A stretch of 64,000 nt of DNA from DYFT01 sp041695085 (GTDB lineage Bacteria; Bacteroidota; Ignavibacteria; UBA10030): assembly GCA_041695085.1 (NCBI GenBank), contig JBGFRO010000050.1, positions 1 to 64,000 of the forward strand, written 5' to 3'. A program made the position numbers and the translations under genes. How positions within the stretch are numbered: position 1 is the stretch's first letter; every line of letters starts with the position of its first letter. Positions 1 through 7,011 of the stretch are shown here, piece after piece. The notes under the pieces were generated by a model. The model did no database searches, had not been told where the DNA came from, and worked only from the letters and a program-made list of their open reading frames with translations.

Positions 1-63
1 ACTGGCGTCGCCACGACCGGTCTCGGACATCTCAGTCATACGACTCTGCGTCTCCTTCATCAT
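1..63 (-). CDS. N-terminus of the group II intron-encoded reverse transcriptase/maturase (partial)
   Basis: Two consecutive ATG codons at 63 and 60 open a frame that stays open to the left edge (MMKETQSRMTEMSETGRGDA). The position, after the domain I blocks of the intron, is where the reverse transcriptase/maturase gene of bacterial group II introns starts. Only about 21 codons are visible, so no catalytic motif can be checked. The call rests on position inside the intron, not on protein similarity. Confidence 0.6.
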   Translation of the reverse strand, partial: MMKETQSRMTEMSETGRGDAS

Positions 64-472
64 CGAAATTCAAGTCTCCATCAGTTATCGTCCCGTTCGA
101 GCCTTCGGCCGTCATCGCTTGACCTACTATGCTCTCGGCTGACTTCTGCTGCCCCTTCCCAACGCCTTCCAGCGTCGGTAGCCTGTGGCAGAGCAACAGA
201 CCTCCCCGGGTATTGCGCATTCACCTTCACACTTCTGTCTGGCACATCTACAGCCGTGCGTTCCGGGTAGGTATCGGACTTTGAAGAGATTGGCCTTCTT
301 GTCCTGCACCACTGCCTCTATGTGCTTCCTGTTCGTCAGACCAGTGCTTTGCCTGCGGCTTCCTTCGGATTTCGTCTCACGACGAACACCCTTGCCGTCC
401 GGCTAATGATTCCCCCTACAAGGGCTCATAAGGGACTTGCACCCTCCAGTGATTGCGCCATGCCGGGCGCAC
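1..472 (-). mobile_element. 5' part of a group IIC intron, running off the left edge
   Basis: Read on the minus strand the element opens at 472 with GTGCGCCCGGCATGG and then carries, in order, GGAGGGTGCAAGTCCCT, GGCAAGGGTGT, GAAGGAAGC, GGTCTGACGAACA, CCCGGGGAGGTCTG and AGAAGTCAGC followed by GCATAGTA. These blocks match in order what I remember of domain I of group IIC introns such as the Oceanobacillus iheyensis intron. The start of the intron-encoded reverse transcriptase lies at 63. The upstream exon ends in a terminator hairpin plus T-tract, the classic insertion site of class C introns. Domains V and VI and the 3' splice site lie outside the window, so activity cannot be judged. Confidence 0.88.
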
Positions 473-506
473 CAAAAGCAAAGCTGCCGTGGATGCACGG
501 CAGCTT
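473..506 (-). terminator. Rho-independent terminator used as intron insertion site
   Basis: A perfect 11-bp stem (481-491 paired with 496-506, four-base loop) is followed on the minus strand by TTTGCTTTTG. The group II intron begins at the very next base. The hairpin lies about 35 bases after the stop codon of the degraded sorting-domain gene at 540, so it was probably that gene's terminator. Confidence 0.85.
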
Positions 507-539
507 CACAGTTTCCGACTGTCAGATTGTGAAGGGATC

Positions 540-866
540 TTACTTCATCAGCACCATCCGCTTCGCATCGATAAACTTGTCTGTCTCCAACCGATAGTAG
601 ACACCGCTTGAGACAGTCTTGCCGATCTTTCCCGTTCCACTGCACGGTATGAACGCCGGCATTCAGATGCCCCGAAACAACGGTTGCAACGTGCTGACCC
701 CGTCATGCTGTAGACGGCACAGTCGAACCTCCGAGGCTTCAGGCAATCCGAATCGGATCGTCGTCGATGGGTTGAAGGGGTTCGGATAGTTTTGACTGAC
801 ATAGAACGCACTCGGAACTGTCGGCATGTCGCCCGTCACATTCACAACAATTACGGATGCTTCTGG
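540..866 (-). pseudogene. Remnant of a type IX secretion C-terminal sorting domain, frameshifted
   Basis: The fragment reads SQNYPNPFNPSTTIRFGLPE near 735-795, then, in successive different frames, a VYSMTG-like piece, QHVATVVSGHLNAGVHTVQW, and finally SSGVYYRLETDKFIDAKRMV ending MLMK and a TAA stop at 540-542. Put together these follow the complete order of the Por-secretion (TIGR04183) C-terminal domain: beta-strands, then G-V-Y-Y-R-L and the final K-rich strand. At least three frameshifts in about 250 bases show that it is dead. The body of the parent secreted protein is missing and a DUF2294 gene abuts it upstream. It marks the genome as having, or having had, type IX secretion. Confidence 0.85.
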
Positions 867-867
867 C

Positions 868-1236
868 TCATGCTTCCGAATTTGGTTCTAACGTAAAGAC
901 AATAATCCGTTCGCCGCGCAGTGCGCTGATATCTGAATGCATACTGATAACCTTTCGCCCTGTAATATCGGTGATGGTCTTCTTGAGAATGTCCTTCCCG
1001 TTTTCAATGAGGCTCATACGAACGTCCTTTAACAGCTTTATACCCGCAGGGTCTTTTGCAAGGTGCAACTCTGCAGGTGTCAGCACACCTTCAAGCCGAA
1101 TCACGACCAGTTCATCCAAGACGTACGTACGCGTTCGAAATGGGCCGCGACCCATGAAGTCGCGTTCAAACTTGATGAGCGCTTCGGTTATTGCTGATTC
1201 TTGCTGCCTAATGGAATCCTTGGGCACTCCTTCCAT
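868..1236 (-). CDS. DUF2294 (MpsC-like) small protein, copy 1
   Basis: A 122-residue soluble protein of the DUF2294 family, sometimes named after Staphylococcus MpsC; its biochemical role is not settled. The conserved core runs from ITEALIKFERDFMGRGPF through VLDELVVIRLEGVLTPAE to a C-terminal ISMHSDI and VFTLEPN strand. The ATG at 1236 was chosen over one at 1320 because it matches the start of the near-identical copy at 41939-42304. About 109 of 117 aligned residues agree, while the DNA differs mostly at third codon positions, so both copies appear to be under selection. A third, degraded relative lies at 41.5-41.8 kb. It overlaps nothing and stands between two decayed genes. Confidence 0.85.
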   Translation of the reverse strand: MEGVPKDSIRQQESAITEALIKFERDFMGRGPFRTRTYVLDELVVIRLEGVLTPAELHLAKDPAGIKLLKDVRMSLIENGKDILKKTITDITGRKVISMHSDISALRGERIIVFTLEPNSEA

Positions 1237-1583
1237 CCTTGAGTCGGTTGTTAACAACGTTAAAAATAGGGACGAAAGAAAAGGGTTGCAAGGAAATTCG
1301 CTTAGATAAGTTTGCATCATCTGTGACAGCCCAACTTATACCCCCACAACGCGCGACGATGAGCGACCATTCACCTGTCACCAGACACATCGGTAGGGAC
1401 CGCCCCCTCAGAAGAAGCCCAACAAACACCGCAGGTCTTGTACATTAAAGGGCGACATTCAAAAACAGTTATCATCACAGACCACAAAGGGGGTGAAAAA
1501 CAAGTGAGACATTCGTTCGACTACAGAGCTTTGAGAAACACTGGAGATTTGATCATGGGGTGAGTTAGAGCGATTGAAGCCGG
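1237..1583. other. Intergenic stretch with a short convergent hairpin
   Basis: No convincing gene is seen here. A hairpin (1577-1584 paired with 1591-1598) overlaps the stop codon of the ERCC4-type nuclease gene and is followed on the plus strand by TTTTG. It may end transcription in either direction but is weak. The rest presumably carries the upstream region of the DUF2294 gene; no clear promoter could be picked. Confidence 0.4.
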
Positions 1584-2288
1584 CTAAGAGGTCGGCTTTT
1601 GCGTTAGTGGGTAGGTAATCTCAACATTGTCACGCGATACCGCCCAACGTATCGCGTGTGCCGTTTTGAGGCCAATGCCACGAACTTCAGCCAATTGGTC
1701 GGTACCCGCTGTGACCACAGCCTCGACACTCCCGAAGGTTTCAATAAGGTGTGCGGCTCGCTCCGGTCCGACTCCTGGCAATCCTTGAAGGATGTGGAGT
1801 TGGAGTTTACGTTTTCCTTGCGGCCTCTTCCCCTTCCGTTGATAACTTCGGTACCGAGTTGAGCCCATCTGTCGTGCGGCGTAGAGCAAAAGACGAGCAG
1901 TCTCGAAGGGATCCTTCGATCTCAACATTGGAATCCCCAGAATGATCGTCAGGGTAATGAGAGCACCTTGGATCGCCTCACGCCGCATGCGGCTGCGCAA
2001 CAAATCATCGGCTGTTCCCTCCAGAATGACCACACTTCGGATCGAACTTGAGGCAAGTCGACATGCTTGTTGAAAGAATCGACCATCTTTGATCGAACTG
2101 GCGAGGTCTCCAATCGTTTTCCTTTCAACAAGAAGCTTTCCATCTATCCAATAGTCACCCAGCGCAAGACGCTGAACCTCAACCTCCAGATCATCGATCT
2201 CTTGGAGTGCACGCATCACTTCGGATTTGGCTTCACGGTCATCAACAACGACATGGGTCCTCGGAATGGACTTTCTTTCTTCATTCAT
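1584..2288 (-). CDS. ERCC4-type nuclease with helix-hairpin-helix DNA-binding tail
   Basis: A 234-residue protein built like a minimal XPF/MUS81 or archaeal Hef nuclease. The N-terminal half carries VVVDDRE, then GDYWIDGKLLVERKTIGD, the GDxnERKx3D active-site signature of ERCC4 nucleases, and SIKDGRFFQQ. The C-terminal third has two helix-hairpin-helix motifs (LPGVGPERAAHL and VRGIGLKTAHAI), which bind DNA without sequence specificity. No helicase domain is attached. Family knowledge predicts cutting of branched or flap DNA. The ATG at 2288 is preferred over 2333 because the conserved domain starts soon after it, although its ribosome-binding site is poor. It lies just downstream of, and longer starts would overlap, a decayed AbiEi antitoxin gene, so the region may be a defence or repair islet. 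Confidence 0.85.
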   Translation of the reverse strand: MNEERKSIPRTHVVVDDREAKSEVMRALQEIDDLEVEVQRLALGDYWIDGKLLVERKTIGDLASSIKDGRFFQQACRLASSSIRSVVILEGTADDLLRSRMRREAIQGALITLTIILGIPMLRSKDPFETARLLLYAARQMGSTRYRSYQRKGKRPQGKRKLQLHILQGLPGVGPERAAHLIETFGSVEAVVTAGTDQLAEVRGIGLKTAHAIRWAVSRDNVEITYPLTQKPTS

Positions 2289-2293
2289 GAATT

Positions 2294-2825
2294 TCAAGAT
2301 TCCCGTTGTTTCAGGATATGACCAATTTTCCACTGAACCATTGGATACGCCGACAAACCACGGAAATCCTCCCTCGAGATCAAGCTGGCGTTTCCTGTAT
2401 CAGGCCCTCGACGTTTTCTGGGACCATAAGATTCCACTGACGGGAACGAAGAGACACTTTTGAGATATTCTTCAAGACCACCAACGTATTTAAGCCTATC
2501 GATTCCATCAAGGATCGTTTTTTCTCTGTCGCATATAACGAGCGGCAATCCATCCACTTGTATTTTTGTAAGCCCAAACGGGTCGTATTCAGTAACAAAC
2601 GAATACGTTGTGTCCTGGAACCGAAACGATTTTGCCTGTCGTGGCACGCTTATGTAGACCGTGTTATACGCAGATTCTGCTTGCGCCATGGAGCTCAAGC
2701 GCTGTGTGATAGCTGAGGTAGGACCTCGGTTGGAGTTTTGCCGCGACAAGATACTTGTTGGGCGTGTAAGCACGGCCGGCGGCTTCTACAGGTATCACAG
2801 CGTATACCTTTTTCTTGATCCTCAT
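2294..2825 (-). pseudogene. AbiEi-family antitoxin, frameshifted and N-terminally truncated
   Basis: From an ATG at 2825 the frame reads KKKVYAVIPVEAAGRAYTPN and ends in LSYHTALELHGASRI before a stop. The next frame continues with AYNTVYISVPRQAKSFRFQD and the family hallmark VICDREKTILDGIDRLKYVG followed by GLEEYLKSV. Further frame breaks follow near 2440. The winged-helix N-terminal domain is missing or unrecognisable and no AbiEii nucleotidyltransferase toxin lies downstream. AbiEi proteins normally repress and neutralise the type IV AbiE abortive-infection toxin; this copy cannot make a full protein. Confidence 0.8.
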
Positions 2826-3442
2826 GATGTACCCGTCCCTCTATAGAGTTTGGGAAGAGCCACTGATGTTACCTAAAATATGCTCATACTGGAGTAAGAA
2901 GCTAAAGAATGGGCATAAAATAGGTAAAAAGGCGGAGAACTTGAAAAGGCTGGTTTCGCCTTGACCCGACGGACCGGTAGACCCGTGCGGAGTGATACCC
3001 GCTTGCCTCGTCCTATGCCAGAAACGATATAACTTAGAAAGCAAGGAAGTTTTTGAAAATCATGGGAATTTTTCATATTCTTATTAAGGTAGCTCTAACT
3101 CAGTAATGACGACCTCATCTACTGGGTGCAAAGAGTTTCCCGTTAGGGCTACTTTTGCACCCAGTATGGAAGAAAGCGGCTTGATCTCCGAAATCAAAAT
3201 CAAGCAGCCAATTAGCTGAATCGAGACTCGTTTGTCTACGATGGAAGGTGTTCTTTACTGCAGACTGCAGAGCCTTACCTTCGAAGTCGAACTCGTGCGC
3301 GAGAAATCAGTGGTCATGAATCCGGGCTTCACTGTACCGGATGAAAATAGACTTTCGGTTGTCTATGGTAGAAGTATTTTTCAGAGCAGTTATTCAGGGT
3401 GGCACCGTTGCAATCAGACCAAGTAAAGATCGGACAAGCGAC
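2826..3442. other. About 600 bases without a recognisable gene
   Basis: Short frames exist but none has conserved-looking protein sequence or a good ribosome-binding site. The stretch is richer in A and T than its surroundings near 2860-3100. It holds one clear inverted repeat (3121-3165), listed separately. It lies downstream of hypE and upstream of the decayed AbiEi gene, so it is probably scar tissue from earlier insertions. Confidence 0.45.
3121..3165. repeat. Perfect 12-bp inverted repeat
   Basis: ACTGGGTGCAAA at 3121-3132 is repeated inverted at 3154-3165, with a 21-base loop. It is about 280 bases past the hypE stop and lacks a long T-tract, so it may be a weak terminator, a structured RNA or the end of a lost element. 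Confidence 0.5.
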
Positions 3443-4507
3443 TCAGCAGATCCTGGGCAATTGTTCACCGGAAAGCATATCCACCACACGCGTTCCGCCT
3501 ACTCTGCTTTTCATCAACACTGTACCGGGATTGTCTGCAACGACGTCTCCGATGACCACGGCATCGTTTCCCAATGGATGAGAGTGCATCACGCGAAGAA
3601 CCTCCTGCACTGAGTTTCGGGAAACGATGGCGATGAGTTTCCCTTCGTTGGCAACGTACAGCGGGTCGAGGCCTAAAATCTCGCAGGCGCCGCGCACTTC
3701 GTCAGGGACTGGTATCTGTTCTTCACGAATCAAGATGCCGACCTTCGCGCTTTCTGCAATTTCGTTCAGTGCACTTGCCACGCCGCCCCGCGTCGGGTCC
3801 CGCAGAATATGGATGTCTTTGCTCGCTCTCAGCATCGCTTGAACGAGTCCGTTCAGCGGGGCTGTATCGCTGCAAATCTCCGTCTCGAATGCCAATCCCT
3901 CCCGCACTGACATGATCGCGATGCCGTGGACCGCGATCGGGCCGCTCAGAATTACGACATCTCCCGGTCGTGCGTTGGCTGGATTGATTTCGACGCCTTC
4001 CTCGATGACGCCCACCCCCGACGTGTTGATGAAGATCTTGTCCCCTTTTCCTCGATCCACGACTTTCGTATCTCCTGTCACGAGCAGCACACCCGCGCGG
4101 TCAGCCGCTTCCTTCATCGAGAGAACCACGCGCCAGAGATCTTCCATAGTCATTCCCTCTTCAATGATGAATGCTGCGGAAAGATAGAGCGGCTTCGCTC
4201 CACACATCGCCAAATCATTCACCGTTCCATTGACCGCCAGATGTCCGATGGTTCCGCCGGGAAAGAAGATGGGATTGACAACGAACGAATCTGTGGAAAA
4301 CGCAAGTCGCGCGCCATGGACAGAAAAGATTGCCCCATCGTGGAGCGGCCTGAGCAGCTCGTTCTCAAACTGCGGCGCAAACATTTTCTGGATGAGCTGG
4401 TGCGTCAACGTGCCGCCGCCGCCGTGTGCGAGCAGAACGTGCTTGTAGTTGTTGATGGGAACCGGACACGAGAGCCCGGCCGACAGATCGACAGTTGATT
4501 GAGACAT
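3443..4507 (-). CDS. hypE: [NiFe]-hydrogenase maturation protein HypE
   Basis: HypE (354 residues) dehydrates the thiocarboxamide made by HypF on its own C-terminal cysteine to thiocyanate, the source of the cyanide ligands of the [NiFe] active site. The protein ends in PRIC, giving that essential terminal cysteine. The AIR-synthase-like fold is visible as LLAHGGGGTLTHQLIQ near residue 20, FSTDSFVV near 65, GHLAVNGTVNDLAMCGA near 85 and LRDPTRGGVA near 235. The ATG at 4507 follows a good GGAGG site; a longer frame to 4597 has no support. It lies 13 bases after hypD and is the last gene of the maturation group. Confidence 0.97.
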   Translation of the reverse strand: MSQSTVDLSAGLSCPVPINNYKHVLLAHGGGGTLTHQLIQKMFAPQFENELLRPLHDGAIFSVHGARLAFSTDSFVVNPIFFPGGTIGHLAVNGTVNDLAMCGAKPLYLSAAFIIEEGMTMEDLWRVVLSMKEAADRAGVLLVTGDTKVVDRGKGDKIFINTSGVGVIEEGVEINPANARPGDVVILSGPIAVHGIAIMSVREGLAFETEICSDTAPLNGLVQAMLRASKDIHILRDPTRGGVASALNEIAESAKVGILIREEQIPVPDEVRGACEILGLDPLYVANEGKLIAIVSRNSVQEVLRVMHSHPLGNDAVVIGDVVADNPGTVLMKSRVGGTRVVDMLSGEQLPRIC

Positions 4508-4520
4508 AGACCCTCCACAC

Positions 4521-5645
4521 TCAAGGTACAACTTCTTGGGGAACCGGCGTTGAGCTCTTGCGAAAACGACCGAAGTGATAGTACGCAGCACAGGCACCCT
4601 CAGAAGAAACCATCGGAGCTCCTAATGGATGTTCCGGAGTGCAGCTCGTGCTGAACGCCGTGCACTCGTGCGGCTTCTTCAATCCTTGCAAGACCTGACC
4701 TGCAATACATTCTTCGGATTCTCTCGTTTTGATTCCTTCGACGGAGAACAACCTCTCCGCGTCATAGTCGGCGTATTCAGGGCTCAGCGCGTATCCGCTG
4801 TTCGGAATCTCGCCGATGCCGCGCCAGGTGCGATTCGTTGTCTGAAACACTTCTGCCAAGAGTTTGCGGGCGGGGATGTTCCCTTCGCGCCGGACGGAGC
4901 GTGCATATTGATTCTCCACTTCCGCGCGCCCTTCTTCCAATTGCTTGACAGCCATGTACACCCCTTGCAAGATATCAACAGGCTCGAATCCTGTGACGAC
5001 AATGGGGGTTTTGTAACGCGCTGCCAGCGGGATGTATTCTTCGTATCCCATCACCGTGCACACGTGTCCTGCAGCAAGAAACCCTTGTACGCGATTTGCC
5101 GGCGACGAAAGCAACGCTTGGATCGCGGGCGGAACGAGCACATGAGAGCAGAGAATGGAGAAGTTCTTCAGACCGAGCCGTTTCGCCTGCCACACCGCCA
5201 TGCCGTTTGCGGGGGCTGTCGTTTCAAATCCAACACCAAAAAAGACCACCTTCTTCTCCGGATTGTTCTGTGCGATCTTCACGGCGTCGAGGGGAGAGTA
5301 CACCATTCTCACATCTCCACCTTCTGCCTTCACGGTCAGGAGATCTTTGGAAGAGCCCGGCACACGCAGCATGTCGCCAAAGGATGTGAAGATGACGCCC
5401 GGTGTCGATGCGATGACGATCGCTTTGTCGATGATCTCGAGCGGGGTAACACAGACCGGGCAGCCGGGACCGTGGACAAGTGTAAGCTCCTTCGGCAGGA
5501 GCTCCTCGAGCCCGTACTTCACGATGGTGTAAGTTTGGCCGCCGCAGATTTCCATCAGCATCCACGGTCGGGAGGTGACCTGCCGGATCTGCTTCGCCAT
5601 CCTCGTTGCCGCGACTTCGCTTCGGTATTCGTCGATGTAGCGCAT
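4521..5645 (-). CDS. hypD: [NiFe]-hydrogenase maturation protein HypD (intact copy)
   Basis: HypD is the iron-sulfur scaffold on which, together with HypC, the Fe(CN)2CO unit is assembled. The 374-residue protein has the conserved MEICGGQT near 32, HGPGCPVC near 62, GFETTAP near 140, AGHVCTVMGYEEY near 205, and a C-terminal cysteine cluster ending in SSEGACAAYY that binds the [4Fe-4S] cluster. The ATG at 5645 sits behind AAAGGA. It is not next to hypC as usual. A second, truncated hypD start lies at 11.1 kb right behind hypC and differs in sequence (roughly 60 percent of the first 35 residues agree), so this copy is a divergent paralogue and not the broken-off half. Confidence 0.96.
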   Translation of the reverse strand: MRYIDEYRSEVAATRMAKQIRQVTSRPWMLMEICGGQTYTIVKYGLEELLPKELTLVHGPGCPVCVTPLEIIDKAIVIASTPGVIFTSFGDMLRVPGSSKDLLTVKAEGGDVRMVYSPLDAVKIAQNNPEKKVVFFGVGFETTAPANGMAVWQAKRLGLKNFSILCSHVLVPPAIQALLSSPANRVQGFLAAGHVCTVMGYEEYIPLAARYKTPIVVTGFEPVDILQGVYMAVKQLEEGRAEVENQYARSVRREGNIPARKLLAEVFQTTNRTWRGIGEIPNSGYALSPEYADYDAERLFSVEGIKTRESEECIAGQVLQGLKKPHECTAFSTSCTPEHPLGAPMVSSEGACAAYYHFGRFRKSSTPVPQEVVP

Positions 5646-5685
5646 GGTTGTTCCTTTCACAGATGCTTCTTGGTCTCTCGTCCAT

Positions 5686-7011
5686 TCATACAACGACCGA
5701 CTCATCGAAATACGCCGGGTAGACTCGGCGTTGCATCTTCTTTCTCTGGTAGTTCCGAGACAGCTCCACAAAAATCCCGATGTCCCTCTCCCAATCCGAT
5801 TTCGTCCCATCGAAATAGAACACCTTCATCGGCATGCCGTCATGATCGCGGCTGACGTTCGGATACACCGATTCGCACACGATGCCATTCATGCAGCTGA
5901 ACGGACTGACATCAACAATCCCGTCAGCCCCTTTTCTGTACAGATAGACGGAGCGCGCGACACTCAGCGTCATCTCTCCCAGCGCGCCGTAGTATGGAAG
6001 ATACGGTAAGCTGTATTCCAAGAGCGTCGAGATGTCCTCCGGCTCTTCGTATCCGATGAAATCCTCTTCAAACAGCGCCGTCATCGCGTGCTCGTCAGAC
6101 CGCTGGATGTGTGCGCTGATCTTGCTCTGGAGCATCGCCAGTGACAATGCCCTGCCCTGCTCTACGAGGGATCGTTCGTTTCTCCATGTCACATACCATA
6201 GCCACTCGGCGATGTCTGAAATCCAGCCTTCACCCCCTAGTCGTTCGATGATCCGAATAATCTCATCATTGGCGAAGGTATCCAACCGACAGTAGATCTC
6301 GCCAACAACACCGATGAGCGGTCGGGTGCGATCGTACCTCGCTGGCACGGCATGGAATCGCTGCCGCACTCGCTCCAAGGCCTGGAGGATGGCAGCGAGG
6401 TGAGTCTTTGCCGTGGTGCAGCGCGTGGAGACGGCGCCGCAGAGATCGTCAAGCGATTCAGCCCAGGCACGATCCGTATCCCCAGGAGTTGTTTCGTACG
6501 GACGCGTTTTGAAGAGGAGCTTTCGCAGAAGGTCGGCAGCGACTATGGCGCGCCATCCTGTTCGACGGAATCCCGCCTCCAATTCGTCGATCTGACCGTA
6601 GTTGTCATCGAACCCGGGTGAGATGACCAGCACGTCCGACATTCCCAACTGTTGGAGAACATTGCGAAGATAGCCGGCATATTGCCCGAACCGGCACGGT
6701 CCTCCTGAGGTCGGCATAAAGAACGCCACTCGTGCGGGGTCAACACCGTTTTGTTCCAGCGCCTGCAGACAACTCCCGATCGTTATCTGCTGGGGATAAC
6801 ATTCATCGCCCTGTGTGTGTAGCCTGCCGAGTTCCAGCGTTCTTCCACTGGGCTCCGGCAGTGGTTCAGCAGCCACCCCAATTGATTGGAACGCTGCGGA
6901 CATCAGCCGCGCCCCCTCATAGCTCATGCGCGGGATGTACACTGTTCTTCCTTTGAGAGCGAGCTTCTCCTCTTTCGGTACAGTATTGTCCATCAACAAG
7001 CCTTTCGCCAT
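5686..7011 (-). CDS. 2-hydroxyacyl-CoA dehydratase-like / activase-related protein
   Basis: A 441-residue soluble protein resembling the C-terminal part of giant acyl-CoA dehydratase activase-related proteins, a region like the dehydratase component that binds [4Fe-4S] or double-cubane clusters. Conserved-looking cysteines sit in GDECYPQQ near 70, SGGPCRFGQY near 107 and FSCMNGIVCE near 382, consistent with cluster ligands. The start overlaps the end of the preceding activase gene by 19 bases, so translation is probably coupled and the products are likely partners. It is followed by hypD only 40 bases later. What it reduces is unknown; no CoA-ester pathway gene is nearby. A role in supplying low-potential electrons or activating a cofactor for hydrogenase maturation is inference only. 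Confidence 0.7.
   Translation of the reverse strand: MAKGLLMDNTVPKEEKLALKGRTVYIPRMSYEGARLMSAAFQSIGVAAEPLPEPSGRTLELGRLHTQGDECYPQQITIGSCLQALEQNGVDPARVAFFMPTSGGPCRFGQYAGYLRNVLQQLGMSDVLVISPGFDDNYGQIDELEAGFRRTGWRAIVAADLLRKLLFKTRPYETTPGDTDRAWAESLDDLCGAVSTRCTTAKTHLAAILQALERVRQRFHAVPARYDRTRPLIGVVGEIYCRLDTFANDEIIRIIERLGGEGWISDIAEWLWYVTWRNERSLVEQGRALSLAMLQSKISAHIQRSDEHAMTALFEEDFIGYEEPEDISTLLEYSLPYLPYYGALGEMTLSVARSVYLYRKGADGIVDVSPFSCMNGIVCESVYPNVSRDHDGMPMKVFYFDGTKSDWERDIGIFVELSRNYQRKKMQRRVYPAYFDESVVV

Noticed and set aside
1577..1598. Terminator of a plus-strand gene
   Set aside because: The hairpin has a short T-tract on the plus strand, but no plus-strand gene ends here and it overlaps the nuclease stop codon, so it was kept only as a note.
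2841..3076. Two overlapping minus-strand frames of 67 codons
   Set aside because: No ribosome-binding site, no conserved-looking sequence; likely chance frames in decayed DNA.
4629..5855. Long plus-strand open frame of about 400 codons
   Set aside because: It lies exactly opposite hypD; the protein is rich in Cys, His and Arg and lacks any family pattern. It is a codon-bias shadow.
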